Origin: Asaia bogorensis
GTDB taxonomy: Bacteria > Pseudomonadota > Alphaproteobacteria > Reyranellales > Reyranellaceae
Direction of reading: 5' to 3'
NCBI GenBank assembly: GCA_945889625.1
Contig: CAMDCE010000002.1
Coordinates: 1 to 64,000 of the forward strand
Length of the DNA stretch: 64,000 bases
Each line of letters starts with the position of its first letter. Positions within the stretch are counted from its first letter, which is position 1. The notes beneath the pieces are model-generated. The model had not been told where the DNA came from. It ran no database searches and saw nothing but the letters and a program-made list of their open reading frames with translations. This document shows, in pieces, positions 6,724 through 15,379 of this stretch. A program made the position numbers and the translations under genes.

Positions 6724-7539
6724 ATGCGTTCGACGCCTGTCTACGAGGTCCATGCGGTCAAGTACGCCCACCTGCCGCGCAAGGCTTGGGAAGTCCAGAT
6801 TACCCCCGACCCGCACGATGCCGACTTTCCGATGGATTATTTCGTCTGGGTGGCGATCCCGCTCGACGAGCAGGGCCACCGCGCCATCGGCGGCAAGCCG
6901 ATCGTGATCGACACCGGCTTCAACACCGCCATCGGCAAGAAGCGCGGCCGCGAGGTGAAGAAGAACCCTGCCGACCTGCTGGCCGAGGTCGGCGTCGACG
7001 CCAGGGAAGTCGAGGACGTCATCGTCACCCACCTGCACTACGACCACGTCGGCAACTGGGACCGCTTCCCCAAGGCGCGCTTTCATCTCCAGGACAAGGA
7101 GATGCAGTTCGCCACCGGCCGGCACATGTGCAAGGACCCGTTCCGCCACGCCTACGAGGTCGAGGATGTCGTCGGCATGGTGCGTGCGCTGTACGGCAAG
7201 CGCGTGGTGTTTCACGACGGTGACGAGGAGATCCAGCCCGGCCTGTCGGTCCATCTGATCGGCGGCCACACCATGGGCATCCAGTCGGTGCGGGTGATGA
7301 CCCGCAACGGCTGGCTCGTGCTGGCGTCGGACGCGTCGCACTATTTCTGGGGCGTCAACAACGACAAGCTGTTCGCCATCGTCTACTCGGTAGCCGACAT
7401 GCTGGCGGGCTACGACAAATTGAAGAAGCTGGCGGACGGCCGCGTCGAAATGGTGATCCCCGGCCACGACGCCGAGGTCATGAAGCGGTTCCCGGCGTCG
7501 AGGAAAGGTCTCGAAGGGGTGAGCGTCAGGCTCGACTGA
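6724..7539 (+). CDS. metallo-beta-lactamase-fold hydrolase, N-acyl homoserine lactonase family
   Basis: A 271-residue MBL-fold enzyme. The zinc motif THLHYDHVGNW (HxHxDH at ~103-108), the later histidine in LIGGHTMG (~182) and the aspartate in ASDASHYFW give the usual dinuclear site, and GHDAEV sits near the C-terminus. The overall layout follows the AttM/AhlD quorum-quenching lactonases, which open the lactone ring of acyl-homoserine lactones, although relatives hydrolyse other lactones or esters. There is no predicted signal peptide. A GGAAGG ribosome site lies just upstream. No luxI or luxR gene is nearby, so the natural substrate remains open. Confidence 0.8.
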   Translation: MRSTPVYEVHAVKYAHLPRKAWEVQITPDPHDADFPMDYFVWVAIPLDEQGHRAIGGKPIVIDTGFNTAIGKKRGREVKKNPADLLAEVGVDAREVEDVIVTHLHYDHVGNWDRFPKARFHLQDKEMQFATGRHMCKDPFRHAYEVEDVVGMVRALYGKRVVFHDGDEEIQPGLSVHLIGGHTMGIQSVRVMTRNGWLVLASDASHYFWGVNNDKLFAIVYSVADMLAGYDKLKKLADGRVEMVIPGHDAEVMKRFPASRKGLEGVSVRLD

Positions 7540-7554
7540 CGCTCACCCTCTCGA

Positions 7555-9126
7555 CTATTTCTTCTCGATGTTCCACAGCGCCAGCGACGGCGTCTGGAGC
7601 AGGCCGTTGATGTTGGCGCGGATCGCCGTCGGCGTGGTGAACTGGCCGAGGATGGCGTGCGTGGGATATTCGAGCACACGCAGCTGGATGGCCTCGGCGA
7701 TGGCCTTCTGCTTGGCCGGATCGGTCTCCTTGGCGAAGGCGTCGCGCAGCTTTTCGATCTCGACGTCGCAGGGCCAGCCGAAGGTCGCCTTGTCGCACGA
7801 GGCGTTGAGGAAGGCCGCCGACACCGGGTTCATGATGTCGGTGGCGCCCCACGAGGTGAAAAAGGCGCCCCAGCCGCCCTTGTCCGGCGGGTCCTTCTTG
7901 GCGCGGCGCGTCACCAGGGTCTGCCAGTCCATCGGCTGCAGGTCGACCTTGAGCCCGATCTTCTCGAGCTGCGCCTTGCCCACGGTGGCGAGGTTGTTGT
8001 GGCCCGACGTGTCGGTCTGGTGCAGGAACACGACCGGCGTGCCGTCGTAGCCCGCCTCCTGCAGGAGCTGCCTGGCCTTGGCGACGTTGCCCGAGACCTT
8101 GTCCTCCCAGCCCTTGGTCGATTCGAGCGGCGAGCCGCAGGGGTACAGCGACTTGCACTCCTTGTAGTAGGCCGGGTTGCCGACATTGGCCTCGAGGAAT
8201 TCCTTCTGCATCAGCCCGTAGAGCACGGCCTGGCGCACCTTGACGTTGTCGAATGGCTTGAACAGCACGTTGAAGCGCATGGCGTATTGCCGCCCCGCCG
8301 TGTTGACCACGGTGATCTTGACGTTCTTGTCCTTGGTCAGCAGCGGCAGCAGGTCGGGCGGCACGATCTCGACCAGGTCGACCTCGCCGCTGATCAGGGC
8401 ATTCACCTGGGTCGAGGTGTCGGGCAGCACCAGCCATTCGACGCGGTCGACCTTGGCAACCTTGCCGCCGGCCAGCCCCGAGGCCGGCTCGGCGCGCGGC
8501 TTGTACTTGGGGTTCTTGACGTAGACCGCCTTCTCGCCGCCCTTCCACTCGTCGCGCTTGAAGATGTACGGGCCGGAGCCGATGGCCTCGGTGATCTGGG
8601 TGTTGGGATCGCCGTCGGCGACTCGCTTGGGCATCATGAAGGGAACGTTCGAGCTCGACTTGCCGAGCGACTGGAGCACCAGGCCGTACGGCTCCTTCAG
8701 GACCATCTTGATGGTCTTGGCGTCGGGTGCGCTGAGATCGGCGATCACGCTCAGGAGCTTCTGGCCCATCGAATCCTTGGCGCCCCAGCGCTTGATCGAG
8801 GCGACACAGTCGGCCGCCGTCACCGGCTGGCCGTCGTGCCATTCCAGCCCGTCGCGCAGGGTGAAGGTCCAGGTGAGCTTGTCGGGCGAGGTCTCCCACT
8901 TGTCGACCATCTGCGGCTTGACCTCGAGCTTGTCGTCGAGGGCAAACAACGTGTCGAACACCATGTAGCCGTGGTGGGTGGAGATCAGCGCCGTCGTCCA
9001 GATCGGATCGATGATCTTGAGATCGGAATGCAGCGCGACCTTGAGGACGGTCTGCGCACTCGCCGTTCCGGCAAGAGCAACGGCGGCGGCAAGCGCACAA
9101 ACTATTCGGCGAGTGATGGCAAACAT
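7555..9126 (-). CDS. ABC transporter solute-binding protein, family 5 (peptide/nickel type)
   Basis: A 523-residue periplasmic receptor of the DppA/OppA class. The signal peptide is residues 1-24 (basic start, hydrophobic core, cleavage after ASAQ). The mature N-terminus and the WTFTLRDGLEWHDGQPVTAADCVASIKRW block (residues ~80-110) are diagnostic of SBP_bac_5. ATG 9126 is chosen for the signal peptide and its GAGGGGAAG ribosome site. No permease or ATPase genes flank it, so it is an orphan receptor that must use a transporter encoded elsewhere. It lies 44 bases behind the ferredoxin reductase gene on the same strand. The ligand is unknown; many relatives bind oligopeptides or glutathione. 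Confidence 0.88.
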   Translation of the reverse strand: MFAITRRIVCALAAAVALAGTASAQTVLKVALHSDLKIIDPIWTTALISTHHGYMVFDTLFALDDKLEVKPQMVDKWETSPDKLTWTFTLRDGLEWHDGQPVTAADCVASIKRWGAKDSMGQKLLSVIADLSAPDAKTIKMVLKEPYGLVLQSLGKSSSNVPFMMPKRVADGDPNTQITEAIGSGPYIFKRDEWKGGEKAVYVKNPKYKPRAEPASGLAGGKVAKVDRVEWLVLPDTSTQVNALISGEVDLVEIVPPDLLPLLTKDKNVKITVVNTAGRQYAMRFNVLFKPFDNVKVRQAVLYGLMQKEFLEANVGNPAYYKECKSLYPCGSPLESTKGWEDKVSGNVAKARQLLQEAGYDGTPVVFLHQTDTSGHNNLATVGKAQLEKIGLKVDLQPMDWQTLVTRRAKKDPPDKGGWGAFFTSWGATDIMNPVSAAFLNASCDKATFGWPCDVEIEKLRDAFAKETDPAKQKAIAEAIQLRVLEYPTHAILGQFTTPTAIRANINGLLQTPSLALWNIEKK

Positions 9127-9170
9127 GAACTTCCCCTCGGATGAACTTCCCCAGTGTGAGGATAAGGCGC

Positions 9171-10373
9171 TCAGCTGCCTTGCGCGACGTCCAAAAGCGC
9201 CTTCCAGTCGGTCAACTTCACGCGAGGCCGGCCGAGCGGCTTGCCCGCCGCCACCTCGGCCTTGTCGATCCGGTGCCAACCGGCGAAGTCGATCGACAGC
9301 GGCATGGGATCGGTGCCGCTCTTGGGGTCGCGCTTGGCCAGCCAGGCCAGCACCTGCTGCGCCACGGCGTGGCTCTCGGCGCGGTTGGTCGGGATGGTGC
9401 CGGTCGGCCCGCGCCTGGCCCAGCCGACCGGGAAGACGCCCTCGCCCTTGGGGAAGTCCTCGCCGCTGTAGCCGATGCAGGTGATGACGAGATCGACCGC
9501 CAGCTTGCCACCCGGAAGAGCGGCAGTCGTCAACTCGACCCGCCCCGTGGCGAACGCCTTGGGCACCGCATTGAACAGGAAATGCAGTGCAATCGGCTTG
9601 CTGCCCGGCTTGTTGGCCGAGAACCCGCGCAGGATCTCGAGGTTCTTGGCCTTGCGCAGCCGCTCCGGCGTGGGATCGCCGGCCGGCGCCTCGACGGCAA
9701 CGAGCGCATCGCCATCGACCAGCGCCACGGCGCGGCCGAGCCGGCTCATCTCGCTGAGCTCGTTGTTGGTGAAGGAGGCCTGCTCGGGTCCGCGCCGGCC
9801 GATCACGTAGATGTCGCTGAGCGGCGCTGCCGCGATCGCGGCCTCCGCCGCCGGCACGATGTCGCTCCTGGCCATCTCGTCGGCGCTCTTGGCCAGCACC
9901 CTGGCGACATCGAGCGCCACGTTGCCATTGCCGATCACCGCGACCTTGCGCACCCTGGCAAGGTCGGGACCCTGGCGGAAATCAGGATGGCCGTTCAGCC
10001 AAGCGACGAATTTCCAGGAACCCCAGACGAACGGCGGCTCCTCGCCCGGCACGCCGAGCTTCCTGTCGATCACCATGCCGGTCGCCACGATGAGCGCGTC
10101 ATAGTCCTGGCGCAGTTCCTCCCAGGTGAGGTCGCGGCCGATCTCGACATTGCCGGCGAAGCGCACGTCGGGCTGGGCCAGAAGCTTCTCGAACTGGCGC
10201 ACGATCGCCTTGGTGCCCTGGTGGTCGGGCGCCACGCCCGCCCGCACCAGCCCGAACGGCGTCGGCAGGCGGTCGATCAGGTCGATGCGCAGATCCGGTC
10301 TGCCGCGCAAAAGCCCATCGGCGGCGTAGAAGCCGGAAGGTCCGGCGCCGACGATGGCAACCCGGTGAGTCAT
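9171..10373 (-). CDS. FAD-dependent ferredoxin-NADP(+) reductase, adrenodoxin-reductase type
   Basis: A 400-residue flavoprotein moving electrons between NADPH and a ferredoxin, as mycobacterial FprA does. It starts with the FAD dinucleotide motif VGAGPSGFYAADGLL (residues ~7-21), continues with PFGLVRAGVAPDH, typical of adrenodoxin reductases, and has the NADP-binding VIGNGNVALDVARVL (~145-160). The closing VGWARRGPTGTIPTN region contacts FAD. It is somewhat shorter than FprA (about 450). ATG 10373 is used because the FAD motif begins right after it. It is divergent from queF, with only 27 bases between the starts. Its redox partner is not encoded nearby. Confidence 0.88.
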   Translation of the reverse strand: MTHRVAIVGAGPSGFYAADGLLRGRPDLRIDLIDRLPTPFGLVRAGVAPDHQGTKAIVRQFEKLLAQPDVRFAGNVEIGRDLTWEELRQDYDALIVATGMVIDRKLGVPGEEPPFVWGSWKFVAWLNGHPDFRQGPDLARVRKVAVIGNGNVALDVARVLAKSADEMARSDIVPAAEAAIAAAPLSDIYVIGRRGPEQASFTNNELSEMSRLGRAVALVDGDALVAVEAPAGDPTPERLRKAKNLEILRGFSANKPGSKPIALHFLFNAVPKAFATGRVELTTAALPGGKLAVDLVITCIGYSGEDFPKGEGVFPVGWARRGPTGTIPTNRAESHAVAQQVLAWLAKRDPKSGTDPMPLSIDFAGWHRIDKAEVAAGKPLGRPRVKLTDWKALLDVAQGS

Positions 10374-10400
10374 GGACGCCCGCTTAGCATATGATGGGGC

Positions 10401-10859
10401 ATGGCTAAATATACCCACCTGAAGCAACTCGGCCGATTGGCCGCCCAGCCGGACTCACCCGACAAGGCGCTGCTGGAGTGCGTGCCCAACCCCGATCCTC
10501 GCGCGCTCTATCTCGTGCGCTTCACGGCACCGGAATTCACCTGCCTGTGCGCCGTCACCGGCCAGCCCGACTTCGCCCATCTGGCGATCGACTATGCGCC
10601 GCGCGCCAGGCTGATCGAGAGCAAGTCGCTGAAGCTCTACCTCGCGAGCTTCCGCAATCATCCCGGCTTCCACGAGGAAACCACCCTGGCGATTGGCCAA
10701 CGTCTGGTGAAGGAACTGAAACCGCGCTGGCTCAGGATCGGTGGCTACTGGTATCCGCGCGGCGGCATGCCGATCGATGTCTTCTGGCAGACCGGCCAGC
10801 CGCCCAAGGGCCTGTGGCTGCCCGACCAGGGCGTGGCGAGCTATCGTGGCCGTGGATGA
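10401..10859 (+). CDS. queF: NADPH-dependent 7-cyano-7-deazaguanine reductase QueF
   Basis: Reduces preQ0 to preQ1 in queuosine biosynthesis, in the cytoplasm. It is a unimodular T-fold enzyme of 152 residues. The thioimide-forming cysteine is C50 in [14 protein letters not shown], the acid D57 is in the same motif, and ESKSLKLYL (73-81) is the QueF signature. Length and motifs match the short YkvM-type QueF rather than the long E. coli type. It is followed at once by queG, which carries out the last step of the same pathway, so the two are likely an operon. A 17-bp tandem repeat spans their junction. Confidence 0.96.
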   Translation: MAKYTHLKQLGRLAAQPDSPDKALLECVPNPDPRALYLVRFTAPEFTCLCAVTGQPDFAHLAIDYAPRARLIESKSLKLYLASFRNHPGFHEETTLAIGQRLVKELKPRWLRIGGYWYPRGGMPIDVFWQTGQPPKGLWLPDQGVASYRGRG

Positions 10860-10900
10860 GCCGCGAGCGTGGATGAGCCGCGAGCGGGGATGAGCCGCAA
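10855..10900. repeat. 17-bp tandem repeat at the queF-queG junction
   Basis: The unit GATGAGCCGCGAGCGTG occurs about 2.6 times, giving ATGAGCC at 10856, 10873 and 10890. The first ATGA overlaps the queF stop. Because 17 is not a multiple of three, each copy puts the ATG in a different frame, and only the one at 10890 is in frame with queG. Confidence 0.85.
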
Positions 10901-12062
10901 ACCTCCCGTCCCCAAACGGCCGCCGAAGAAAGCGAGCCCGGCTGAGCTGCGCGACGCCATCCGCACCGAGGCGCTGAGGCTGGGCTTCGATGCCGTGGGC
11001 TTCGCGCCGGCCAGCCTCGACCCCGCGGCGCGCGCCGAGCGGCTGGGACGGCTGGCCCAGTTCGTCGCCGACGGCTGGCAGGGCGACATGGGCTGGCTGG
11101 GCGAGCGCAGCGCCGAGCGCGCCGATCCGCAGAGCCTGTGGCCGCAGGCAAGGACCGTGGTGTCGCTGGCACTCAACTACGGGCCGGCCAGCGATCCGCT
11201 CGGCGTGCTCGATCGCACCGACCGCGCCGCGATCTCGGTCTATGCCCAGGGCCGCGACTATCACGAGGTGATGAAGAGCAAGCTGAAGGCGCTCGGCCGC
11301 TTCATCTGGGACATCTACCGGCACGAGCTGAAAGTCTTCGTCGACACCGCACCGCTGATGGAAAAACCGATGGCGCAGGCGGCAGGCCACGGCTGGCTGG
11401 GCAAGCACACCAACCTGGTGTCGCGCCGCTTCGGCTCGTGGCTGTTCCTGGGCGAGCTGCTGCTGTCGATCGAGCTGCCGGCCGACGAGGCCGAGACCGA
11501 CCATTGCGGCCACTGCCGCGCCTGCCTCGATGTCTGTCCGACCGACGCCTTCCCCGCGCCCTACAGGCTCGACGCGCGGCGCTGCATTTCCTACCTCACC
11601 ATCGAGCATGAAGGCGCGATCGACAAGGAGCTGCGGCCGCTGCTCGGCAACCGCATCTATGGTTGCGACGATTGCCTGGCCGTCTGCCCGTGGAACAAGT
11701 TCGCGCAAGCCGCGCGCGAGACGGCGCTGGCGCCGAGGCCCGCCACCGATGCGCCGGCCCTGGCCGCTCTCGCCCTGCTCGACGACCGGGCCTTCCGCCG
11801 CCGCTTCGCAGGCACGGCGATCAAGCGCATCGGCCGCGACCGCTTCCTCAGGAACGTCGCCTATGCGCTGGGCAACAGCGCGACGGCTGCGGCCCTGCCG
11901 GCGGTCGAAAGACTTTTGGCCGACGACGCGGCCCTGGTGCGCGGCGCGGCGGTATGGGCGCTCAGCCATCTCGACCCCGGCCGCTTCGAGGCCTTGCGCG
12001 CGGCCCATTTGCGGCGTGAGATCGAGCCGGCCGTGCGGGCCGAATGGGGGGTAACCAAATGA
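10890..12062 (+). CDS. queG: epoxyqueuosine reductase QueG
   Basis: A cobalamin-dependent iron-sulfur enzyme that reduces epoxyqueuosine in tRNA to queuosine. About 390 residues: the N-terminal substrate/B12 domain has VDTAPLMEK (catalytic Asp ~151) and GWLGKHTNLVSRRFGSW. Two 4Fe-4S motifs follow, CGHCRACLDVCP (~206-217) and CDDCLAVCPWN (~260-270), then a HEAT-like C-terminal tail (ALGNSATAAALPAVERLL). ATG 10890 with GAGCGGGG upstream is preferred; an in-frame GTG at 10869 inside the tandem repeat is possible. The stop overlaps the start of the next small gene (ATGA). Confidence 0.96.
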   Translation: MSRKPPVPKRPPKKASPAELRDAIRTEALRLGFDAVGFAPASLDPAARAERLGRLAQFVADGWQGDMGWLGERSAERADPQSLWPQARTVVSLALNYGPASDPLGVLDRTDRAAISVYAQGRDYHEVMKSKLKALGRFIWDIYRHELKVFVDTAPLMEKPMAQAAGHGWLGKHTNLVSRRFGSWLFLGELLLSIELPADEAETDHCGHCRACLDVCPTDAFPAPYRLDARRCISYLTIEHEGAIDKELRPLLGNRIYGCDDCLAVCPWNKFAQAARETALAPRPATDAPALAALALLDDRAFRRRFAGTAIKRIGRDRFLRNVAYALGNSATAAALPAVERLLADDAALVRGAAVWALSHLDPGRFEALRAAHLRREIEPAVRAEWGVTK

Positions 12063-12352
12063 AACGCATCATCCTGGCACTCGTCGTCCTGATGGGCTGG
12101 ACGCTGCCGGCATTGGCCGACGGCTGCCTGATCTGCACCCAGGGCAGCAGCTGCGGGCAATATTGCCGCTACAGCGGCGCCGACAATGCCGACAACCGCA
12201 AGAAGTGCACCAACGCCGGCTGCAAGATCGGCGGCACGGCGTCATGCCCGAGCGGCAAGAACATCAAGGTCTGCTCGGCGATGGCGCCGGCCGACAGCCC
12301 GCTCGAGCGCCTGCGCGAGCTGGCGGCGCTCGCGGCAGAGCGCCTGCCCTAG
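12059..12352 (+). CDS. small secreted cysteine-rich protein
   Basis: A 97-residue protein of no family I recognise. The signal peptide is residues 1-20 (MKRIILALVVL... ending ALADG). The mature part has eight cysteines (CLIC, CGQYC, C, C, C, C), which suggests disulfides or metal binding after export, followed by a charged C-terminal helix (ERLRELAALAAERLP). Its ATG overlaps the queG stop by four bases, so it is translated with the queuosine genes, although nothing shows a functional link. The low-complexity middle makes homology inference weak. Confidence 0.65.
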   Translation: MKRIILALVVLMGWTLPALADGCLICTQGSSCGQYCRYSGADNADNRKKCTNAGCKIGGTASCPSGKNIKVCSAMAPADSPLERLRELAALAAERLP

Positions 12353-12410
12353 AGCCGGTCGCGGTTGCCGACGGCCCCGCGCTCTGGGAAATTCCCGGCG
12401 GGGGAGATCG

Positions 12411-12431
12411 ATGCAGACCATTCGGCCATGA
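12411..12431 (+). other. six-codon upstream ORF coupled to the proline-rich protein
   Basis: ATG at 12411 opens a frame of six codons whose TGA at 12429 overlaps the ATG of the next gene at 12428. The GGGGGAGA purine run lies at a good distance from this mini-ORF but too far from the main start. It could act as a translational coupler for the membrane protein gene. It is seen only as a pattern. Confidence 0.35.
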
Positions 12432-13246
12432 CGGGCCGTGCTGGCAGGCGAGCCCTGTCGGTCGTGCTGTGGGCCACGTTCGCGGCGATCGTCGCGGCCG
12501 GCGGCGGCGTGCTGCTGCGCGCCTGCGGACTGTCGGTGACGAGCCTCGTGCCGACCCTGGGGCCGACCCTCGGCTGGGACTTCTGCCCCGTCCTGCCGAC
12601 CACGCTGTCGGCTGAAGCGGCGCGTGGCATGACGCTCGGCAAGGAGGTTCGCCAGCTCGAACTGGAACTCGCGCGCAAGAACCTCGCCTGTGCCAGCATT
12701 CCGCCGCCGCCTCCGCCGCCGCTCGAGCTGCCGACCCAGACCGGCCGGCTGCGTCCGCAGCAGACCGCCCTGCGCAAGCCGCCGCCTCCACCACCACCCC
12801 CTCCGCCTCCACCGCCACCGCCGCCGGTAGCGACGGTCGATCTCGACGCCGAGCGTTGGAACAACAAGGATCTCAGCCTGCTGCAGGGCTGCTGGCGGCT
12901 GGGGCAGGATGTCGGAATGACCGTGCGCGAGCCCGACGGCACGATCGTCGAAGACTACTGCACCAAGAAGGCGGCCCGACTTTGCTTCGACGGCCAGGGC
13001 AACGGCACCCACGACATGTCGACGTTCTGCCCGAGTGGGAGGCAATACTACTGCAGAGCACCGCTGACGGCGGCGTTCGGCAGCGATGGATCCTTGCACG
13101 CGATCCAGCCCGAGACGCCATTCGGATGCAACAATGAGGCGCCGTGGTGGGAACGTACGCTCACCTGCCAACGCGTGAACGAGACGACGGCAACCTGCGT
13201 TGAGCGAGACCGATTTGGGCCGGGCTATCTGGAATTCCGCCGATGA
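12428..13246 (+). CDS. membrane-anchored proline-rich protein, unknown function
   Basis: A 272-residue protein (293 if an upstream start at 12365 is used). Layout: one transmembrane helix near the N-terminus (~10-30), a short helical linker with KEVRQLELELARKN, two polyproline tracts (7 and 16 prolines around residues 94-152), then a Cys-containing C-terminal domain. That domain opens with LLQGCWRLGQDV and closes with LEFRR, with paired Cys positions (YCTKKAARLC, FCPSG, LTCQRV). The stiff polyproline rod would place the C-terminal domain in the periplasm. I do not recognise the family. It may be an envelope ligand-binding or adhesin-type protein. No partner gene is evident. Confidence 0.6.
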   Translation: MTGRAGRRALSVVLWATFAAIVAAGGGVLLRACGLSVTSLVPTLGPTLGWDFCPVLPTTLSAEAARGMTLGKEVRQLELELARKNLACASIPPPPPPPLELPTQTGRLRPQQTALRKPPPPPPPPPPPPPPPPVATVDLDAERWNNKDLSLLQGCWRLGQDVGMTVREPDGTIVEDYCTKKAARLCFDGQGNGTHDMSTFCPSGRQYYCRAPLTAAFGSDGSLHAIQPETPFGCNNEAPWWERTLTCQRVNETTATCVERDRFGPGYLEFRR

Positions 13247-13439
13247 GGCGCACGACAGCACGCGTCGCTTTGCCTGCCATGGCAGCGATCGGGCCTACGA
13301 CATCAAGTGGGGGAAGGCGCGTCCCTGAAAGCCGCGCCGACAATCAGGCCGGCCGTGCGCGATGAGCCGGCGAAACAGTGTCGCCGTCCCGCAGCGCAGG
13401 GGCTGCAAGACGGCGAGACCGCAATTCAGTCGGGTCTTG

Positions 13440-13643
13440 TCAGACCGCCTTCAGGTTCACGGCAGCTTCCTTGCCGCGCTCGCTGGCTACTTCGTAGCTG
13501 ATCTTCTGGCCTTCATTGAGGCCGTTCATGCCGGAACGCTCGACGGCGCTGATATGGACGAAGACGTCCTTGCCGCCGCTGTCGGGCTGAATGAAACCGA
13601 AACCCTTGGTGGCGTTGAACCACTTAACCGTGCCTGTAGCCAT
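13440..13643 (-). CDS. cold-shock protein, CspA family
   Basis: A single cold-shock domain of 67 residues that binds single-stranded RNA and acts as an RNA chaperone. RNP1 (KGFGFIQ, 13-19) and RNP2 (VFVHIS, 27-32) are intact and the length is exactly that of CspA-type proteins. The upstream non-coding stretch of about 200 bases on the minus strand leaves room for the long leader typical of these mRNAs. The family has several paralogues per genome and this sequence does not tell which one responds to cold. Confidence 0.96.
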   Translation of the reverse strand: MATGTVKWFNATKGFGFIQPDSGGKDVFVHISAVERSGMNGLNEGQKISYEVASERGKEAAVNLKAV

Positions 13644-13741
13644 AGTCCGTATCCTATCAAGCGAGCCTGTAGATGAAATGAGATGATGGTGTGCTCGCAG
13701 CCGCCGCTCTCAGCAGCTAAGGAGCAAGACCGGGCAGGGTC

Positions 13742-13747
13742 TGTCAA
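13742..13747 (-). promoter_or_regulatory. candidate -35 (TTGACA) for the csp gene
   Basis: On the minus strand a consensus TTGACA lies about 100 bases before the csp start codon. The -10 region at the expected distance (CTCCTTAG) is poor. If used, the mRNA would have a leader of roughly 70 bases, which suits a cold-shock gene. Confidence 0.3.
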
Positions 13748-13846
13748 GCCGGCAAAAACGAAGGTTGGAGCGCTACCAAATGGTGGCCGGACGGCGGAAG
13801 ATGGCATTGCTGCTGTAGTAATCGGCCCCGCGCGAAGGACAAGCCC

Positions 13847-14191
13847 ATGAAGATCGGCCGAAAAACCCTCCTGGCGATCCTCGCCGCCGGCGCCGGTTTG
13901 CGGCTGGACGCCGCCGCCGCGACGGCGCAGCTGCCCGGCAACAAGCCAGGGCCGGCGGTCCTGACGCCGGAGGAATTTGGCAAAATCCCGGCCAGCCCGG
14001 TTCGCAGTGCTGCCGACCGGACCAACGATTTGCGGCGCAAGCCCGCCGACATGCTGGCCCGCCCGATCGGCCCCACCGGCCAGGTCCATGGCCAGAGCCG
14101 GCCGCGCAATCCCGGCGACCCGCGCGACAGGAACACGCCCGACCCGCCGCAGCCCAAGGACGAGTTCGTGCTGAAATTCGCCAAGCCCTGA
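13847..14191 (+). CDS. exported disordered hypothetical protein
   Basis: A 114-residue protein with a signal peptide at 1-27 (KIGRKTLLAILAAGAG... ending ATAQ). The mature part is low in hydrophobics and rich in Pro, Arg, Asp and Gly (GQSRPRNPGDPRDRNTPDPPQPKDEF), so it is probably unstructured in the periplasm. The LTPEEFGKIPASPVR segment is the only non-repetitive stretch. No family is recognised. It ends 27 bases before the GTG of the 2-hydroxyacid dehydrogenase gene and may share its transcript. Confidence 0.5.
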   Translation: MKIGRKTLLAILAAGAGLRLDAAAATAQLPGNKPGPAVLTPEEFGKIPASPVRSAADRTNDLRRKPADMLARPIGPTGQVHGQSRPRNPGDPRDRNTPDPPQPKDEFVLKFAKP

Positions 14192-14218
14192 GCCTTGCTC
14201 AAGAAACGGAGCGTCCCT

Positions 14219-15181
14219 GTGACCACCAATCGTGCCCACATTCTTCTCTGGACCGACCAGACCGCCGCCTACCTCGACGCCATCAAGGCGGCGGGCCTCG
14301 CCGACCGCGTCGCCGTCGACACACTTCCGCGCAAGGACAGACCGTCGGCCGACCAGCTCGCCCGCACCGAGGCGCTGATGGCGGGCGGCGTTCCCGCCGG
14401 CCTGCTGCCCACCATGCCCAAGCTGCGCTGGGCGCAGGCCATGAGTGCGGGCGTCGAAGGCTGGCTCGCGCTGCCCGACCTTCCGGCCGGGCTCACGCTC
14501 ACCTGCGCGCGCGGCACCCACACCGAATCGATGCCCGAGAACATCATGGGGGCACTCTTCTATGTCGCCAAGCCGGTGCGCATCGCGGTCGAGAACCAGA
14601 AGCAGGCCAAGTGGGTCCACACCATGCCGCAGCCGCTGACCGGCAAGACGCTGGGCATCCTGGGGCTGGGCGCCATCGGCCAGGAAGTGGCCAGGCTCGC
14701 CTCGGCCTTCGGCATGCGCGTGATCGGCACGCGGCGGCGGCCGACGCCGATGCCCAACGTCGCCGAGATCCTGCCGCCCGAGCGCACCGACGAGGTGCTG
14801 GCGCAATCGGACTTCGTGCTGCTGCTGCTGCCGGCCACGCCCGCCACCGACAACTTCATCAACGCCGAACGCCTCGGCAAGATGAAGCCCACCGCCTGGC
14901 TGCTGAATTTCGGCCGCGGCCACATCATCAAGGACGCCGACCTGATCGCCGCCGCCAAGGACAAGAAGATCGCCGGCGCCGTGCTCGACGTCTTCCGCCA
15001 GGAGCCGCTGCCTTCGGACCATCCGTTCTGGAAGGCCGAGGGCATCGTGGTGCTGCCGCATATCGGCGGCCCCCATCCGCAGCGCGACAAGTTCGTCGCC
15101 CGCCTGTTTGTCGACAATCTCGGCCGCTTCCTCGACGGGGCGCCGCTGAAGGAAGTCGTCGATCGCGCGGCGGGGTACTGA
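14219..15181 (+). CDS. D-2-hydroxyacid dehydrogenase
   Basis: A 320-residue NAD-dependent D-isomer-specific 2-hydroxyacid dehydrogenase. The nucleotide-binding domain has GLGAIGQEVARLASAFGMRVIGTRR (~147-171), where the Arg pair after the second strand suggests NADP use. The catalytic site is spread over LNFGRGHIIKD (Arg), VFRQEPLP (Glu) and LPHIGG (His). The GTG at 14219 gives a normal N-terminus; an in-frame TTG at 14195 is less likely. Members reduce glyoxylate, hydroxypyruvate or branched 2-oxoacids; the substrate is undecided. A cluster of repeats starts 15 bases after the stop. Confidence 0.87.
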   Translation: MTTNRAHILLWTDQTAAYLDAIKAAGLADRVAVDTLPRKDRPSADQLARTEALMAGGVPAGLLPTMPKLRWAQAMSAGVEGWLALPDLPAGLTLTCARGTHTESMPENIMGALFYVAKPVRIAVENQKQAKWVHTMPQPLTGKTLGILGLGAIGQEVARLASAFGMRVIGTRRRPTPMPNVAEILPPERTDEVLAQSDFVLLLLPATPATDNFINAERLGKMKPTAWLLNFGRGHIIKDADLIAAAKDKKIAGAVLDVFRQEPLPSDHPFWKAEGIVVLPHIGGPHPQRDKFVARLFVDNLGRFLDGAPLKEVVDRAAGY

Positions 15182-15195
15182 AACCAGAAGACGGG

Positions 15196-15238
15196 GAGTC
15201 TCACCGTCTCAAACCCCGCCTGTGAGACGGTGAGACTC
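15196..15238. repeat. GTCTCACC palindromic repeat, copy 1
   Basis: Left arm GAGTCTCACCGTCTCA (15196-15211) and its perfect complement (15223-15238) around an 11-base loop. The 38-bp core is identical to copy 2 at 15380-15418. Confidence 0.9.
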
Positions 15239-15240
15239 GA

Positions 15241-15344
15241 CCTCACCCTGAGGAGCGGCCGCAGGCCGCGTCTCGAAGGGTGGGCGCGAGACGTCATTGC
15301 TGCCCATCCTTCGAGACGGCGCTGCGCGCCTCCTCAGGATGAGG
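15241..15344. repeat. CCTCACCCTGAGGAG inverted-repeat element
   Basis: Starts CCTCACCCTGAGGAG and ends CTCCTCAGGATGAGG. Inside, CGTCTCGAAGGGTGG pairs with CCATCCTTCGAGACG. This is the layout of the common alphaproteobacterial 'cctcatcctgaggag' intergenic repeat. A single copy is seen in the window. Confidence 0.75.
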
Positions 15345-15379
15345 TTATTGATGGTCAAGCAATCGATGCATGAACACCA

